A stretch of DNA of 64,000 nucleotides, taken from positions 1 through 64,000 of the forward strand of contig CAZWYY010000004.1 of assembly GCA_964638895.1 (NCBI GenBank). Direction: 5' to 3'. Each line of letters begins with the position of its first letter. Positions within the stretch are counted from its first letter, which is position 1. This DNA comes from JAFGGG01 sp964638895. Lineage in GTDB: Bacteria; Spirochaetota; Spirochaetia; SZUA-6; RPPD01. The notes under the pieces were generated by a model. The model was not told where the DNA came from. It saw only the letters and a list, made by a program, of their open reading frames with translations, and did not search any database. Both the position numbers and the translations under genes were made by a program. Shown here piece after piece: positions 7,632-15,790 of this stretch.

Positions 7632-7713
7632 GTGTGCAATATTCCCGAATACGTATAATGATTCCGGTTGCTGTACAATTCTCGGCATATATGGTTAAAT
7701 CAATATAGGAATA

Positions 7714-8685
7714 ATGAAGGTATTTATCCGTTATACAGCACTCGTTATCATTATTATTGCGGTATGCTCGTCTTGCGGTTTCAGGTATGATGCGGTTTTT
7801 TTTGCCGAACAGTACTGGTGGGATCTCATAACCCGGGAACCCGGTGTAAGCCGCGAATTAGAGCGTGTTTGCAACAAGCACGGTTATAATTTCAGATTGA
7901 TCGTCGCTCAGCCTAAAGGGGATTATGCCGAACAATTAAGACTCGCCGCAGAGACGCCCAGGGTAAAATTGGTTATAACCGGCCCGCTTATGTGCTCTGA
8001 AGCGAATACCGTGGCCCCCACACAGACGGAAACGCAGTTCATAGTGTTGGGAGCATCCGCATACTTTAAATTTACGGCACCAAATGTAATCGGTGTATAT
8101 TATAACCGTACCGATGCCTATCGAGACGCGGGGAACATACTTTCAATACTGCTTGGGCCTGACTATTATTACATGTATGAAGATCTTCAGGGGAAAAAGG
8201 TGGGCGTTATTTTTTCCCCGGAAACGGACAAGGCCCGCGAACAGGTTGACGGTTTCAAGGAAGGTTTTTCTGAAAAAGAACCCGGGGAACGGGTGGTAGC
8301 CCTGGCCCTGGAAAACCCCGGAGACCGGGTGGAGGCCGTACGGGCGGTGGAAAATCTTTATTCACAGGATGTACGGATATTTCTTTTAAAGATATATACA
8401 TTGGTTCCGGCGTGTATTCAGAAAATAGTAGCACTTAACGCGTATTTTATAATAGAGGACTGGAAGTACATCGATGAATACAAAGATCATCTGCTGTTAT
8501 CTATTGATGATGATATTACCGGTGCTCTGGCATCCGCGTTGGAATTAACAGGAATGCCGGAACAGTCATCCTGGAAGGTAATAGGCAGGCGTATTTCCGT
8601 CCCATGTCACATTACGTGGGGCGGGGCCGTAGCCATGCCTCAGGACCTGAAGGATAAAGTTGACCAGGCGCGGGAAGAGAACTAA
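7714..8685 (+). CDS. lipoprotein of periplasmic-binding (BMP-like) fold
   Basis: A 323-residue exported protein. An N-terminal hydrophobic stretch ends in VCSSC, a lax spirochaetal lipobox. The mature part alternates short strands and helices like a periplasmic sugar/nucleoside-binding protein, with GKKVGVIFSPETDKAREQVDGF resembling the BMP/PnrA family, whose members bind purine nucleosides in spirochaetes. The similarity is only pattern level and no ABC transporter partner is adjacent. It is followed directly by the flaA pair, which has its own promoter. Confidence 0.55.
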   Translation: MKVFIRYTALVIIIIAVCSSCGFRYDAVFFAEQYWWDLITREPGVSRELERVCNKHGYNFRLIVAQPKGDYAEQLRLAAETPRVKLVITGPLMCSEANTVAPTQTETQFIVLGASAYFKFTAPNVIGVYYNRTDAYRDAGNILSILLGPDYYYMYEDLQGKKVGVIFSPETDKAREQVDGFKEGFSEKEPGERVVALALENPGDRVEAVRAVENLYSQDVRIFLLKIYTLVPACIQKIVALNAYFIIEDWKYIDEYKDHLLLSIDDDITGALASALELTGMPEQSSWKVIGRRISVPCHITWGGAVAMPQDLKDKVDQAREEN

Positions 8686-8720
8686 TGATCCCGCAGCGGA
8701 TTTTAAAAAAAGAAAAATGT

Positions 8721-8749
8721 TTGACAAAGGTAATATCACGAAATATAAT
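8721..8749 (+). promoter_or_regulatory. perfect consensus sigma-70 promoter of flaA
   Basis: TTGACA (8721-8726), exactly 17 bases, TATAAT (8744-8749): all 12 bases match consensus. The predicted start near 8756 leads to AAGGAG and the ATG at 8778. This fits the abundance of sheath protein and shows housekeeping rather than sigma-28 control. Confidence 0.85.
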
Positions 8750-8777
8750 TCTACATAAGAAAGATAAGGAGAAGAGA

Positions 8778-9524
8778 ATGAAGATGACAAAGAGAATACC
8801 GGTATATCTTTTACTTCTCGTGATTTTTCTCTGTGCTTTTTTTGCGTTCCCCGATGAATCGATTTCAAATCTTGAAACCATGGTTATAGAGAATTTTGAC
8901 AATCCCAATTCAGAGCAGCAATGGTTGGTACAGGGAAGTGAATTTGTCGACAAGGATAAACTAAAATATGAATATGTCAAGACCTGGCCCAGTGCCCTGT
9001 TCGGCAGGAATACTGATTCAAAAGATCTTCACAGCCTGGGTATCCGGGCGGGATTTTTACGCCAGGGATATAATTACCTGGAGATAATTCCGGCAAAAAA
9101 GGCGGCCGACGGCACACTCGTTCCCGCACCTATTTTTCTAGTGGGCCGTGTACTCTCTATGGATATCTGGGTGTGGGGGTCGAACTATAATTATTATCTT
9201 GAGGCCCACATCCTAGATTCCGAAGGCATACCGCACACACTCAACTTCGGCAGCCTTAATTTCGCTGGATGGAAAAATCTAAGCGCCAAGGTATCGCTGT
9301 CGATTCCACAGGCCAAAAGGCACCTGCTGCAGGAAGAGCAGATTCAGCTGACCAAGTTCGTCTTATGGACACGTCCCCAGGAAAAGGTGGATAATTTTTA
9401 CGTGTACCTGGACCAGTTAAAAATCATGACCGATACCTATACAACACGTTTTGACGGAGATGAGCTTGCGGATAAAGACTATATCAATCAACTCTGGCAA
9501 AATAAAGGAGGGGAAAACCAATGA
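8778..9524 (+). CDS. flaA: flagellar filament outer layer protein FlaA (first copy)
   Basis: A 248-residue exported protein: signal peptide (VYLLLLVIFLCAFFAF) and then the FlaA family body with ETMVIENFDN near the mature start, VLSMDIWVWGSNYNYYLEAH and YVYLDQLKIMTD near the end. FlaA forms the sheath around the FlaB core of spirochaete periplasmic flagella. The start is the ATG at 8778, with AAGGAG six bases upstream and the consensus promoter before it; an in-frame ATG at 8685 lies upstream of that promoter. The stop overlaps the second flaA by 4 bases. Confidence 0.92.
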   Translation: MKMTKRIPVYLLLLVIFLCAFFAFPDESISNLETMVIENFDNPNSEQQWLVQGSEFVDKDKLKYEYVKTWPSALFGRNTDSKDLHSLGIRAGFLRQGYNYLEIIPAKKAADGTLVPAPIFLVGRVLSMDIWVWGSNYNYYLEAHILDSEGIPHTLNFGSLNFAGWKNLSAKVSLSIPQAKRHLLQEEQIQLTKFVLWTRPQEKVDNFYVYLDQLKIMTDTYTTRFDGDELADKDYINQLWQNKGGENQ

Positions 9525-10261
9525 AAAGCCGTATATCGCTCACCATGGTTTCGATTCTTTTGTTTCTGTTTAACATGGCGCTTTATTCCCAAACTACGGA
9601 AACGGGTGCACCCACTGAAGAGACCATCGGCAAGGACGTTGCCGAGCAGATGATCGAATCGGTCACAATCGATAAAATGGAAGACGCCGGGTTCTGGTAT
9701 GCCTCCATGTCCCAGGACCAGGGTATGATCCGCATTATGACACGGAAAGGCAACCCTGTTGAGAAAGAACAAAAAGATCAGGAGCGCCTGAAGGCCGAAG
9801 AATCAAAAGGCGGGGTAGGGCAGAATGTGCTCGGCGTAAAGGTAATTTTCTACAGGCGCCAGGCCAATGAATTTTCCATCAAACCGGTAAAACCGCTGCC
9901 TATTCCGGGTACAACAAAATCCATTTCGGTCTGGGTAGTGGGCAGAAATTACAACCATGTACTGAAAATTGTCATCGGTGATTACTACGGACGGCGGAGG
10001 GAACTTACCATGGGCAAACTCAACTTTTCGGGCTGGGAAGAACTCACTGTTGCCGTTCCGCCCAGGATCGTGCAGTCCGATTATCATTTCGCGGAAAAGG
10101 AAGGAATCAAGTTTTTGGGTTTCAAAATAGAATGTGACCCGAATGAGGCCTTCGGCACGTATTATATATATTTTGACGATTTAAGCGCGAAAACAGATCT
10201 TTTTACCCAGGCCAGCCGGGAAAAGATACAGGCCGGCTATGATATGGATGACGGCTGGTAA
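9521..10261 (+). CDS. flaA: flagellar filament outer layer protein FlaA (second copy)
   Basis: A 246-residue FlaA paralogue with signal peptide (ISLTMVSILLFLFNMALYSQ). The shared core is clear: SISVWVVGRNYNHVLKIVI, LNFSGWEELTV and TYYIYFDDLSAKTD match the same blocks of the first copy. It starts in a 4-base overlap with that gene, with GGAGGGG before the ATG, and ends at a strong terminator, so the two are one transcript. The pair suggests a sheath of two FlaA types, as in treponemes. Confidence 0.9.
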   Translation: MKSRISLTMVSILLFLFNMALYSQTTETGAPTEETIGKDVAEQMIESVTIDKMEDAGFWYASMSQDQGMIRIMTRKGNPVEKEQKDQERLKAEESKGGVGQNVLGVKVIFYRRQANEFSIKPVKPLPIPGTTKSISVWVVGRNYNHVLKIVIGDYYGRRRELTMGKLNFSGWEELTVAVPPRIVQSDYHFAEKEGIKFLGFKIECDPNEAFGTYYIYFDDLSAKTDLFTQASREKIQAGYDMDDGW

Positions 10262-10280
10262 GATTATAAGAGTAAACACA

Positions 10281-10311
10281 AAAGCCCTCGTAAAATGAGG
10301 GCTTTTTTTTT
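10281..10311 (+). terminator. rho-independent terminator after flaA pair
   Basis: Stem AAAGCCCTC / GAGGGCTTT (9 bp) with loop GTAAAAT, followed by a run of T to 10311. It closes the flaA transcript. Confidence 0.93.
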
Positions 10312-10337
10312 AAAATACTTCGTAGTATAATTGAGCT

Positions 10338-11105
10338 ATGGAAGAAAGCATACAGAATCCGATACAGGAATTAAAACAGATCAACAAAGCCATTAAACAA
10401 TACGAGCTTGTGTTAAAAACCACATCCAGCCAAATTCAAAAACAAAGAGTAAAAAAGGAACTTATCAAACTAAAAAATTACCGGGACAATCTGCAGCATG
10501 TTTTTTCCATTTTAGAAGAACCGGAAGAGGCCATAAGCGAGGATGAGTTTAAGTCATTCCCGCTGCTGAATCAAATTCTTGCGTTTACCGAAGAAAAATA
10601 TTTAGCCGACAGCGAGATAAATAATATCTATCACATCCTTTCCTGTTTTGAAAATGAATTCATTCCCGTGCTCACCGAGCGTAAGATCAAACTAGATTTT
10701 AAATACTCTCTTGAACGCGACAGTTTCTATAACCTATACCTGGAGCTTCGAAAACGCGTAAGCGATTTTGAGGAACAATTACTGATTATTGAAAACGGCA
10801 AGTACACGGAGGGCACTCTGCTTGAAATCAAAAACCGTTTACTGAAAAAAAGAAGGGTGTTACTTATTGAAACCGATCATTTTTTCCGAAAAATAAAAAA
10901 ATTCAGCGATGAGCTTATAAAAGATATTGAAAAAAACGGGTCTGAGTGTTTAAATAAGGACGATACCCTGAATTTTGAATTGATTGAAGGAAAACGGTAT
11001 CTTGAAGGCTATATCGTAGGGCACGCAATCCGGATGCTGAATACATTTGCCAAGGAAGTGTTAATGTATCTGAATTTACCGGAGACTATTGTACAGGAGC
11101 AGTAA
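10338..11105 (+). CDS. coiled-coil protein upstream of bactofilin
   Basis: A 255-residue soluble, highly charged protein rich in Lys, Glu and Leu, with long predicted helices throughout (LKQINKAIKQYELVLKTT, LLEIKNRLLKKRRVLLIE). No known domain is recognised. It stands directly before a bactofilin gene (2 bases between stop and start) and a cyclic-nucleotide-sensing histidine kinase, so it is likely a partner of the bactofilin scaffold; that is inference from position only. Confidence 0.65.
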   Translation: MEESIQNPIQELKQINKAIKQYELVLKTTSSQIQKQRVKKELIKLKNYRDNLQHVFSILEEPEEAISEDEFKSFPLLNQILAFTEEKYLADSEINNIYHILSCFENEFIPVLTERKIKLDFKYSLERDSFYNLYLELRKRVSDFEEQLLIIENGKYTEGTLLEIKNRLLKKRRVLLIETDHFFRKIKKFSDELIKDIEKNGSECLNKDDTLNFELIEGKRYLEGYIVGHAIRMLNTFAKEVLMYLNLPETIVQEQ

Positions 11106-11107
11106 CA

Positions 11108-11491
11108 GTGGATATAGGAATTGAGGTTAATTCTACCATAGGCGACAATTCTTTTTTTGAAGGGCGGTTTGCGGTAAACGGTAATCTGCGGATTGACGGA
11201 AAATTCGCGGGAAAGGCCCTTCACGTCGATCAACTGGAGATCGGACCAAAGGCCAGGGTAAAAACCGAAATATACGCCACCAGTGTCATTGTCAAAGGGA
11301 TTGTCGTCGGCAATATCACCGCCGTAAAGCGTGTACTGCTGCTTTCCACCTCAAGGGTTCTGGGGGATATACGCACTCCCGAACTCATTATCCAGGATGG
11401 GGTAATACTGGAAGGAAAGTGTACCATCAGCCATACCAAGATTGAGAATACCAGAGAGTATTTAGAGATGTTATATGCAAGCAAAGAATGA
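11108..11491 (+). CDS. bactofilin (first copy)
   Basis: A 127-residue polymer-forming cytoskeletal protein. The body is the right-handed beta-helix of bactofilins, with the typical GDNSFFEGRFAVNGNLRIDGKFAGK start and short hydrophobic repeats (VIVKGIVVGNITAVKRV). Bactofilins self-assemble without nucleotide and guide cell shape or envelope machines; in Leptospira and treponemes they affect helical shape. The start is GTG 11108, with AGGAG eight bases before. It overlaps the following kinase gene by 17 bases. Confidence 0.92.
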   Translation: MDIGIEVNSTIGDNSFFEGRFAVNGNLRIDGKFAGKALHVDQLEIGPKARVKTEIYATSVIVKGIVVGNITAVKRVLLLSTSRVLGDIRTPELIIQDGVILEGKCTISHTKIENTREYLEMLYASKE

Positions 11492-12671
11492 GTCCGGGGA
11501 CAACAAGAATCATTATGATTTCATCCGTAATGTGTATTTCTTTAACGGCCTGACCGATGATGAGATCTTAAGCATCAGGGATGTCTGCCACAAACTAGTA
11601 GTAAATACGGGAGACATTATCTGTAAAGAGGGCTCAGAAGCAAATAGATTTTTCATTATCATCTCGGGAGCGGTTGAGGTATGGAAGGACTATAACCAGA
11701 ACGAGCCCGACATGCTTGCGGTACACGGCCCTGGGCACCTGTTCGGGGAGATGGCCCTGGTGGATGAGCTTCCGCGCAGCGCCACGGTAATCGCCAGGGA
11801 AAAGAGCGAGCTTTTGTATATTTATCGCGGTGATTTTCAACGGATCATTAAAGAAAACAGTTCCATCGCCCTGTCCATTATGAAGTCCGTTTCGGCTATG
11901 GTGAGAAAAAGCAACGAAAGCTTTGTGGAGGGTTTAAGGGAAAAAAACCGGAAGCTGGAAATTGCCTATAAAGAGCTACAGGAAGCCCAGGAGGAACTCC
12001 TTCGTTCCGAACGTCTTTCCGCAATAGGCAAGTTCTCATCCCTTATCCTTCATGATATTCGTAATCCGCTTTCGGTAATACGAGGCTATGCCGAAATGAT
12101 CTGCTTCAATTCCAGTGATACGGAGCGTATAAAGAACAGTGCCAGAATGATAGTGAACGAGGCGGACAGGATAAATCATATTGCGAATGAGCTTCTGGAT
12201 TATTCAAAGGGTGAGATTCGATTAAATATCACAATTGTAAAACTAAAAGAGCTTATTGCCCAGTTTATTGAATCCATTCATGAGAAATTCAAAGCCCGCG
12301 GTATTTCCATCATGAATGAGGTGTCTTTTGACGGTCCTGTACTCTTGGACAGGGAAAGAATATTGCGTATGCTTTATAATCTTGCCGATAACTCACGAAA
12401 AGCCATGCCTCAAGGCGGGGTGTTGAAAATCAAGGTGTTTAATAAGGACAAAACACTTTTCTTTGAAATAACGGATTCCGGAGAGGGGATGAGCGGGGAA
12501 GTGTTAAAAAATATCTTCGAACCTTTCTTTTCCTACTCAAAAAGTGGGGGTACGGGACTCGGGATGTGTATTGTAAAAAGTATAGTCGACGCCCACGAAG
12601 GCCGTCTCAGTGTTTTCAGCAAACAGGACAAAGGCACCAAATTTCAGATTGCCATTCCTATTATGAACTAA
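11475..12671 (+). CDS. histidine kinase with N-terminal cyclic-nucleotide-binding domain
   Basis: A 398-residue cytoplasmic kinase. Residues 15-135 are a cAMP/cGMP-binding domain with an apparently intact phosphate-binding cassette (FGEMALVDELPRSATV, Glu92 and Arg101). A coiled linker (residues 150-180) leads to HisKA with phospho-acceptor His193 (LHDIRNPLS), then HATPase_c with N-box LADNSRKAMP, DSGEGM and GGTGLGM. There is no membrane segment and no response regulator next to it. Fusion of a cyclic-nucleotide domain to a kinase is uncommon outside spirochaetes and related groups. Overlap with the bactofilin gene suggests one operon. Confidence 0.92.
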   Translation: MQAKNESGDNKNHYDFIRNVYFFNGLTDDEILSIRDVCHKLVVNTGDIICKEGSEANRFFIIISGAVEVWKDYNQNEPDMLAVHGPGHLFGEMALVDELPRSATVIAREKSELLYIYRGDFQRIIKENSSIALSIMKSVSAMVRKSNESFVEGLREKNRKLEIAYKELQEAQEELLRSERLSAIGKFSSLILHDIRNPLSVIRGYAEMICFNSSDTERIKNSARMIVNEADRINHIANELLDYSKGEIRLNITIVKLKELIAQFIESIHEKFKARGISIMNEVSFDGPVLLDRERILRMLYNLADNSRKAMPQGGVLKIKVFNKDKTLFFEITDSGEGMSGEVLKNIFEPFFSYSKSGGTGLGMCIVKSIVDAHEGRLSVFSKQDKGTKFQIAIPIMN

Positions 12672-12706
12672 AGCAACGCGGAAGTGCGGCCGCTGTGGCG
12701 TTTGTA

Positions 12707-12736
12707 TTGACTAAAGCAGACGGATAATAGTAAAAT
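12707..12736 (+). promoter_or_regulatory. promoter of tRNA-Leu
   Basis: TTGACT (12707-12712), 18-base spacer, TAAAAT (12731-12736). The predicted start near 12743 lies six bases before the mature tRNA. Confidence 0.6.
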
Positions 12737-12748
12737 ACGCGTAATGCT

Positions 12749-12834
12749 GCCGGAGTGGTGGAATTTGGTAGACACAGGGGACTTAAAATCCCCCGGCCTC
12801 AAAAGCTGTACCGGTTCAAGTCCGGTCTCCGGTA
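12749..12834 (+). tRNA. tRNA-Leu (anticodon UAA)
   Basis: An 86-base class II tRNA. Acceptor GCCGGAG pairs with CTCCGGT (one G-T). The anticodon stem GGGGA/TCCCC holds loop CTTAAAA, giving anticodon TAA. A long variable arm follows, then the T arm ACCGG-TTCAAGT-CCGGT. The discriminator is A and CCA is not encoded. Confidence 0.97.
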
Positions 12835-12886
12835 ATAGATAAATTACAGATTGCAGATACAATGAGTTATTGGATAAGGAGTGCTG

Positions 12887-13294
12887 ATGCGGGTAGCTGT
12901 TGTGTATTTTTCCGAAAAAAAGAACAGGGCCCTTACCGAGACCGCACAGGCCATGGCCGGGGGGATTGAAACCCAAGGGCACCAGGTTGACCTTATAGAC
13001 GCGATCCATATGAATAATAAAAAGCTTCTAATGTATAATTATCTCGCCATGGGAACCGAGCAGGTCTCCGCATTCGGTAAAATATCCGAAAAGATAGGCC
13101 AGTATTTAAACCAAGCAGGATCATTAACCGGCAGGAAATCTTGTGCATTCGTGTTAAAAAATACTTTCGGCACCACAAAAGCCTTATTAAACCTGATGGG
13201 TGCCATGGAGAAAGAAGGAATGTTTATTAAGAATTCATTGATTTTTCACAATAAGGAAGAGGCTTTTGAAGCAGGCAAAAAGCTTCATATTTGA
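12887..13294 (+). CDS. flavodoxin-like protein
   Basis: A 135-residue small soluble protein. MRVAVVYFSEKKNRALTETAQAMAGGI has the shape of the flavodoxin first strand and phosphate-binding loop, with YNYLAMGTEQ and SCAFVLKNTFGTTKALLNL as later strands. The loop is not the exact flavodoxin T/S-x-T-G-x-T motif, so FMN binding is not certain. Start ATG 12887 has AAGGAG five bases upstream; the in-frame GTG at 12881 overlaps that site. It follows tRNA-Leu and may be read from the same promoter. Confidence 0.6.
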   Translation: MRVAVVYFSEKKNRALTETAQAMAGGIETQGHQVDLIDAIHMNNKKLLMYNYLAMGTEQVSAFGKISEKIGQYLNQAGSLTGRKSCAFVLKNTFGTTKALLNLMGAMEKEGMFIKNSLIFHNKEEAFEAGKKLHI

Positions 13295-13403
13295 AATGAA
13301 ATACACAATTGTTTAATTAAAAAACGATACGTATGCGTACATTTTTATGAAACTTTCTTTGCCTTAAGTTGTTTAATAAATGAAAACAATAATTGTTAGA
13401 TAA

Positions 13404-14243
13404 ATGGTAGGAAACGTGTTAAATTATTATGAAATTCTTGGTGTAAATAAAACCTCCTCATTTAAGGCTATAAAAGAATCGTTTCGCACGCGCGCAAAAA
13501 AAATTCATCCCGATGTCAACTCCGCGGATAAGCACAATGCCGAAGAGCAGATGCGTATACTGCTTTTGGCTTACAACGTACTCAGCAATCCGGTAAAACG
13601 AAAGGCCTACGACCGCGAGCTCTACGCTTTTAAGCGCGTATCCCGCTTTAGCTACCGTAATTTTTTAAAAAACCAGAGCGATGACCTCCAGTCCCAGGCT
13701 AAACTGGTTTTCTACGATATTTTAAACGGATTCAACGATGACGCGGTTGCATTATATGAAAAGTTGTTTTATTCCGATTTTTGTCTGGAGGATTATCTTC
13801 CCGACGGGGATTACAGGGACTGCATGTTCCTACTCGCTGAAGAGTTTCAAAAGCAGGGACAGTATATCAAGGCGTTTTTTATCTTTAAAAGATTGATTAT
13901 CGAGGAACAAAAAAAGCCGTATTTTCATTTTTTTATCGAAGAGGTTGTAGACAGGCTGCGTTTTCTTGTGTCCGCGAAGATACAAAAACAAAAACCCAAA
14001 CATTGGTGCATTGCGCAGGTAAACGACCTGCTTTCACTGGGTATTGCCGACAGGGACAAGGCGTTTTTCTGCAAGAAAATCGCTGAAATCTATGTCAGCC
14101 TGGGAAAAAAGCAGAACGCAATCGAGTATTTCGAAAAGGCGTTCGGATTTGATAAACGTATGAGCGGAACTAAAAAATTAATGGAAAAGATAGGACTCAA
14201 AATCGATTCTGATCTGGGAGCAACCGTACTTGACGTTCAGTGA
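13404..14243 (+). CDS. DnaJ-domain protein with C-terminal helical repeats
   Basis: A 279-residue J-protein. The first 70 residues are a full J domain (NYYEILGVNK, KKIHPDVNSADK with the HPD motif that stimulates DnaK, then AYNVLSNPVKRKAYDREL). There is no Gly/Phe or zinc region, so it is a type III co-chaperone. The rest is helical, with TPR-like pairs near the end (KIAEIYVSLGKKQNAIEYFEKAF). GTG 13416, preceded by AGGAAAC, is an alternative start that would begin MLNYYEILGV. The preceding 109-base gap has short palindromes but no clear promoter. Confidence 0.9.
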   Translation: MVGNVLNYYEILGVNKTSSFKAIKESFRTRAKKIHPDVNSADKHNAEEQMRILLLAYNVLSNPVKRKAYDRELYAFKRVSRFSYRNFLKNQSDDLQSQAKLVFYDILNGFNDDAVALYEKLFYSDFCLEDYLPDGDYRDCMFLLAEEFQKQGQYIKAFFIFKRLIIEEQKKPYFHFFIEEVVDRLRFLVSAKIQKQKPKHWCIAQVNDLLSLGIADRDKAFFCKKIAEIYVSLGKKQNAIEYFEKAFGFDKRMSGTKKLMEKIGLKIDSDLGATVLDVQ

Positions 14244-14309
14244 CGATTTTTAGTATTCTTCTGATGTTTAAAAAGTGGAATCAAGATTATAAAGGGAGAC
14301 CAAAGGAAT

Positions 14310-15359
14310 ATGAAGCGTTTTGGCACGATATTATGTATTTTTATTTTTATAACAACACTGCTCTGTGCACAGTCAATCGATAAACCCGTTGCTTCGGTGC
14401 GTTTGAGTGAAAGCGAGATAATCAGCCAAAATCAGTTTAAGAATATTATTGAAATATTTGAGTCAAACTATAAGAGAACACTTACCCCCGATGAGCGTAA
14501 GCAGTTACTGAATAAACTCATAGATGAAAAACTGATCATCCAGGCTGCAAAAAAGGATCATATTGTTGTGACAGATTCGGAAATCAATGCCATGATAGAC
14601 AAATATATCGAAAACATTTCCCGGCAGCTCAACAAGCAGGTTACGCGTGCGGATTTTGAGGATCTACTGAAAAAACAGGGTAAGACCATAAAAGAGTTTG
14701 AAGATGAAATCAGAAATATGAAGTTGGCCGACAAATACGTACGAAAGACCAAGGCGAGTTATTTTCAGGACGTGGCGAATCCTTCAGATAAGGAACTAAC
14801 CGATTATTTCAATGCGCACAGGAAAGACTTCACCTCACCGGAGATGATACGGTTCAAGCACATTTTTATCAGCCTGCAGGGACTTACCACCATAGAGGAA
14901 AAAAGGCAGGCCAGACAGAAGGCTGAGGAAATCCTAAAAAACCTAAAGGCGGGCGGAAGTTTTGATGATTATTGGGAGATCTTTGACGCTACGGGACAGA
15001 AAAAAATAGGCACCATGGTGCCCGCTTTGTTAAAAAGGGACGATGAGAACAGCAAGAAAATATTCGGAGCCGATTTTTTCAACAGTTTATTCGAGTTAAA
15101 AGTAAATAAGATAAGTGACGTATTAACCTCAAATGTAGGGTATCACATCGTGCTTGTGCTGGAAAAAATCCCGTTTAAGACCCTGGACTTGGACGACAAA
15201 ATCCCGCCGCAGAACGTTATGAGTGTACGCTCCTATTTAAAGGCTTATCTTACCCAGTTGAAACAGGCCCAGGCATTGGAAAAAGCCATTAAGGAAACCA
15301 CCGAAGATCTCAGGAAAAAAGCCGAGATCAAAATTTGGGAAGAAAATCTTTCCTGGTAA
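14310..15359 (+). CDS. SurA-like periplasmic peptidyl-prolyl isomerase
   Basis: A 349-residue exported chaperone. A signal peptide (FGTILCIFIFITTLLCAQ) leads to a SurA N-like helical domain (LLNKLIDEKLIIQAAKKDHIVVTDSEINAMI) and one parvulin domain at about residues 175-285 (MIRFKHIFISL, GGSFDDYWEIF, LTSNVGYHIVLVLEK). Such proteins help outer-membrane proteins fold in the periplasm. AAAGGGAG precedes the ATG. nusB starts 2 bases after the stop, so they are probably one transcript. Confidence 0.88.
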   Translation: MKRFGTILCIFIFITTLLCAQSIDKPVASVRLSESEIISQNQFKNIIEIFESNYKRTLTPDERKQLLNKLIDEKLIIQAAKKDHIVVTDSEINAMIDKYIENISRQLNKQVTRADFEDLLKKQGKTIKEFEDEIRNMKLADKYVRKTKASYFQDVANPSDKELTDYFNAHRKDFTSPEMIRFKHIFISLQGLTTIEEKRQARQKAEEILKNLKAGGSFDDYWEIFDATGQKKIGTMVPALLKRDDENSKKIFGADFFNSLFELKVNKISDVLTSNVGYHIVLVLEKIPFKTLDLDDKIPPQNVMSVRSYLKAYLTQLKQAQALEKAIKETTEDLRKKAEIKIWEENLSW

Positions 15360-15361
15360 GA

Positions 15362-15790
15362 ATGGGTTCACGACGCAAAGGGAGAATACTGGCATTCCAA
15401 TCTCTGTATCGATATGATATCTCCCATGCTCAAGTTGCTGAGTTATATGATTTTTCATGGCTAGGGACGGACAGGATTATAAAACTGCAGGATGACACGA
15501 TTGCCTTCGCGCAGTTACTGATAACCGGTACGGTTTCTCATATCGAATATATTGATGACATTATAAAAAACCAGCTGGAGCACTGGGATTTCGAACGAAT
15601 TTCCCGGGTTGACCTGGCAATACTACGCATGAGCATATACTGTCTCATCTTTGAATCGGATATACCGATTTCGGTAACCATAGATGAGGCCATTGATATT
15701 GCCAAACAGTTCGGCACGGAGGAATCGTTCAGGTTTATAAACGGCATCCTGGACGGGGTATGTAAAAAATATAAATCACGGGATCTATGA
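15362..15790 (+). CDS. nusB: transcription antitermination factor NusB
   Basis: A 142-residue helical RNA-binding protein of the rRNA antitermination complex (binds boxA with S10). Family marks are RRKGRILAFQSLYRYD at the start, ISRVDLAILRMSIYCL in the middle and SVTIDEAIDIAKQFGTEESFRFINGILDGV at the end. I use ATG 15362, which matches other NusB starts; TTG 15335 inside the previous gene would add nine residues. It overlaps the next TPR gene by 4 bases. Confidence 0.95.
   Translation: MGSRRKGRILAFQSLYRYDISHAQVAELYDFSWLGTDRIIKLQDDTIAFAQLLITGTVSHIEYIDDIIKNQLEHWDFERISRVDLAILRMSIYCLIFESDIPISVTIDEAIDIAKQFGTEESFRFINGILDGVCKKYKSRDL

Noticed and set aside
13295..13403. Short palindromes ACAATTGT and ACAATAATTGT before the DnaJ-type gene as operator or CIRCE
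   Set aside because: They do not match the CIRCE consensus, the region is A+T rich, and no convincing promoter could be placed.
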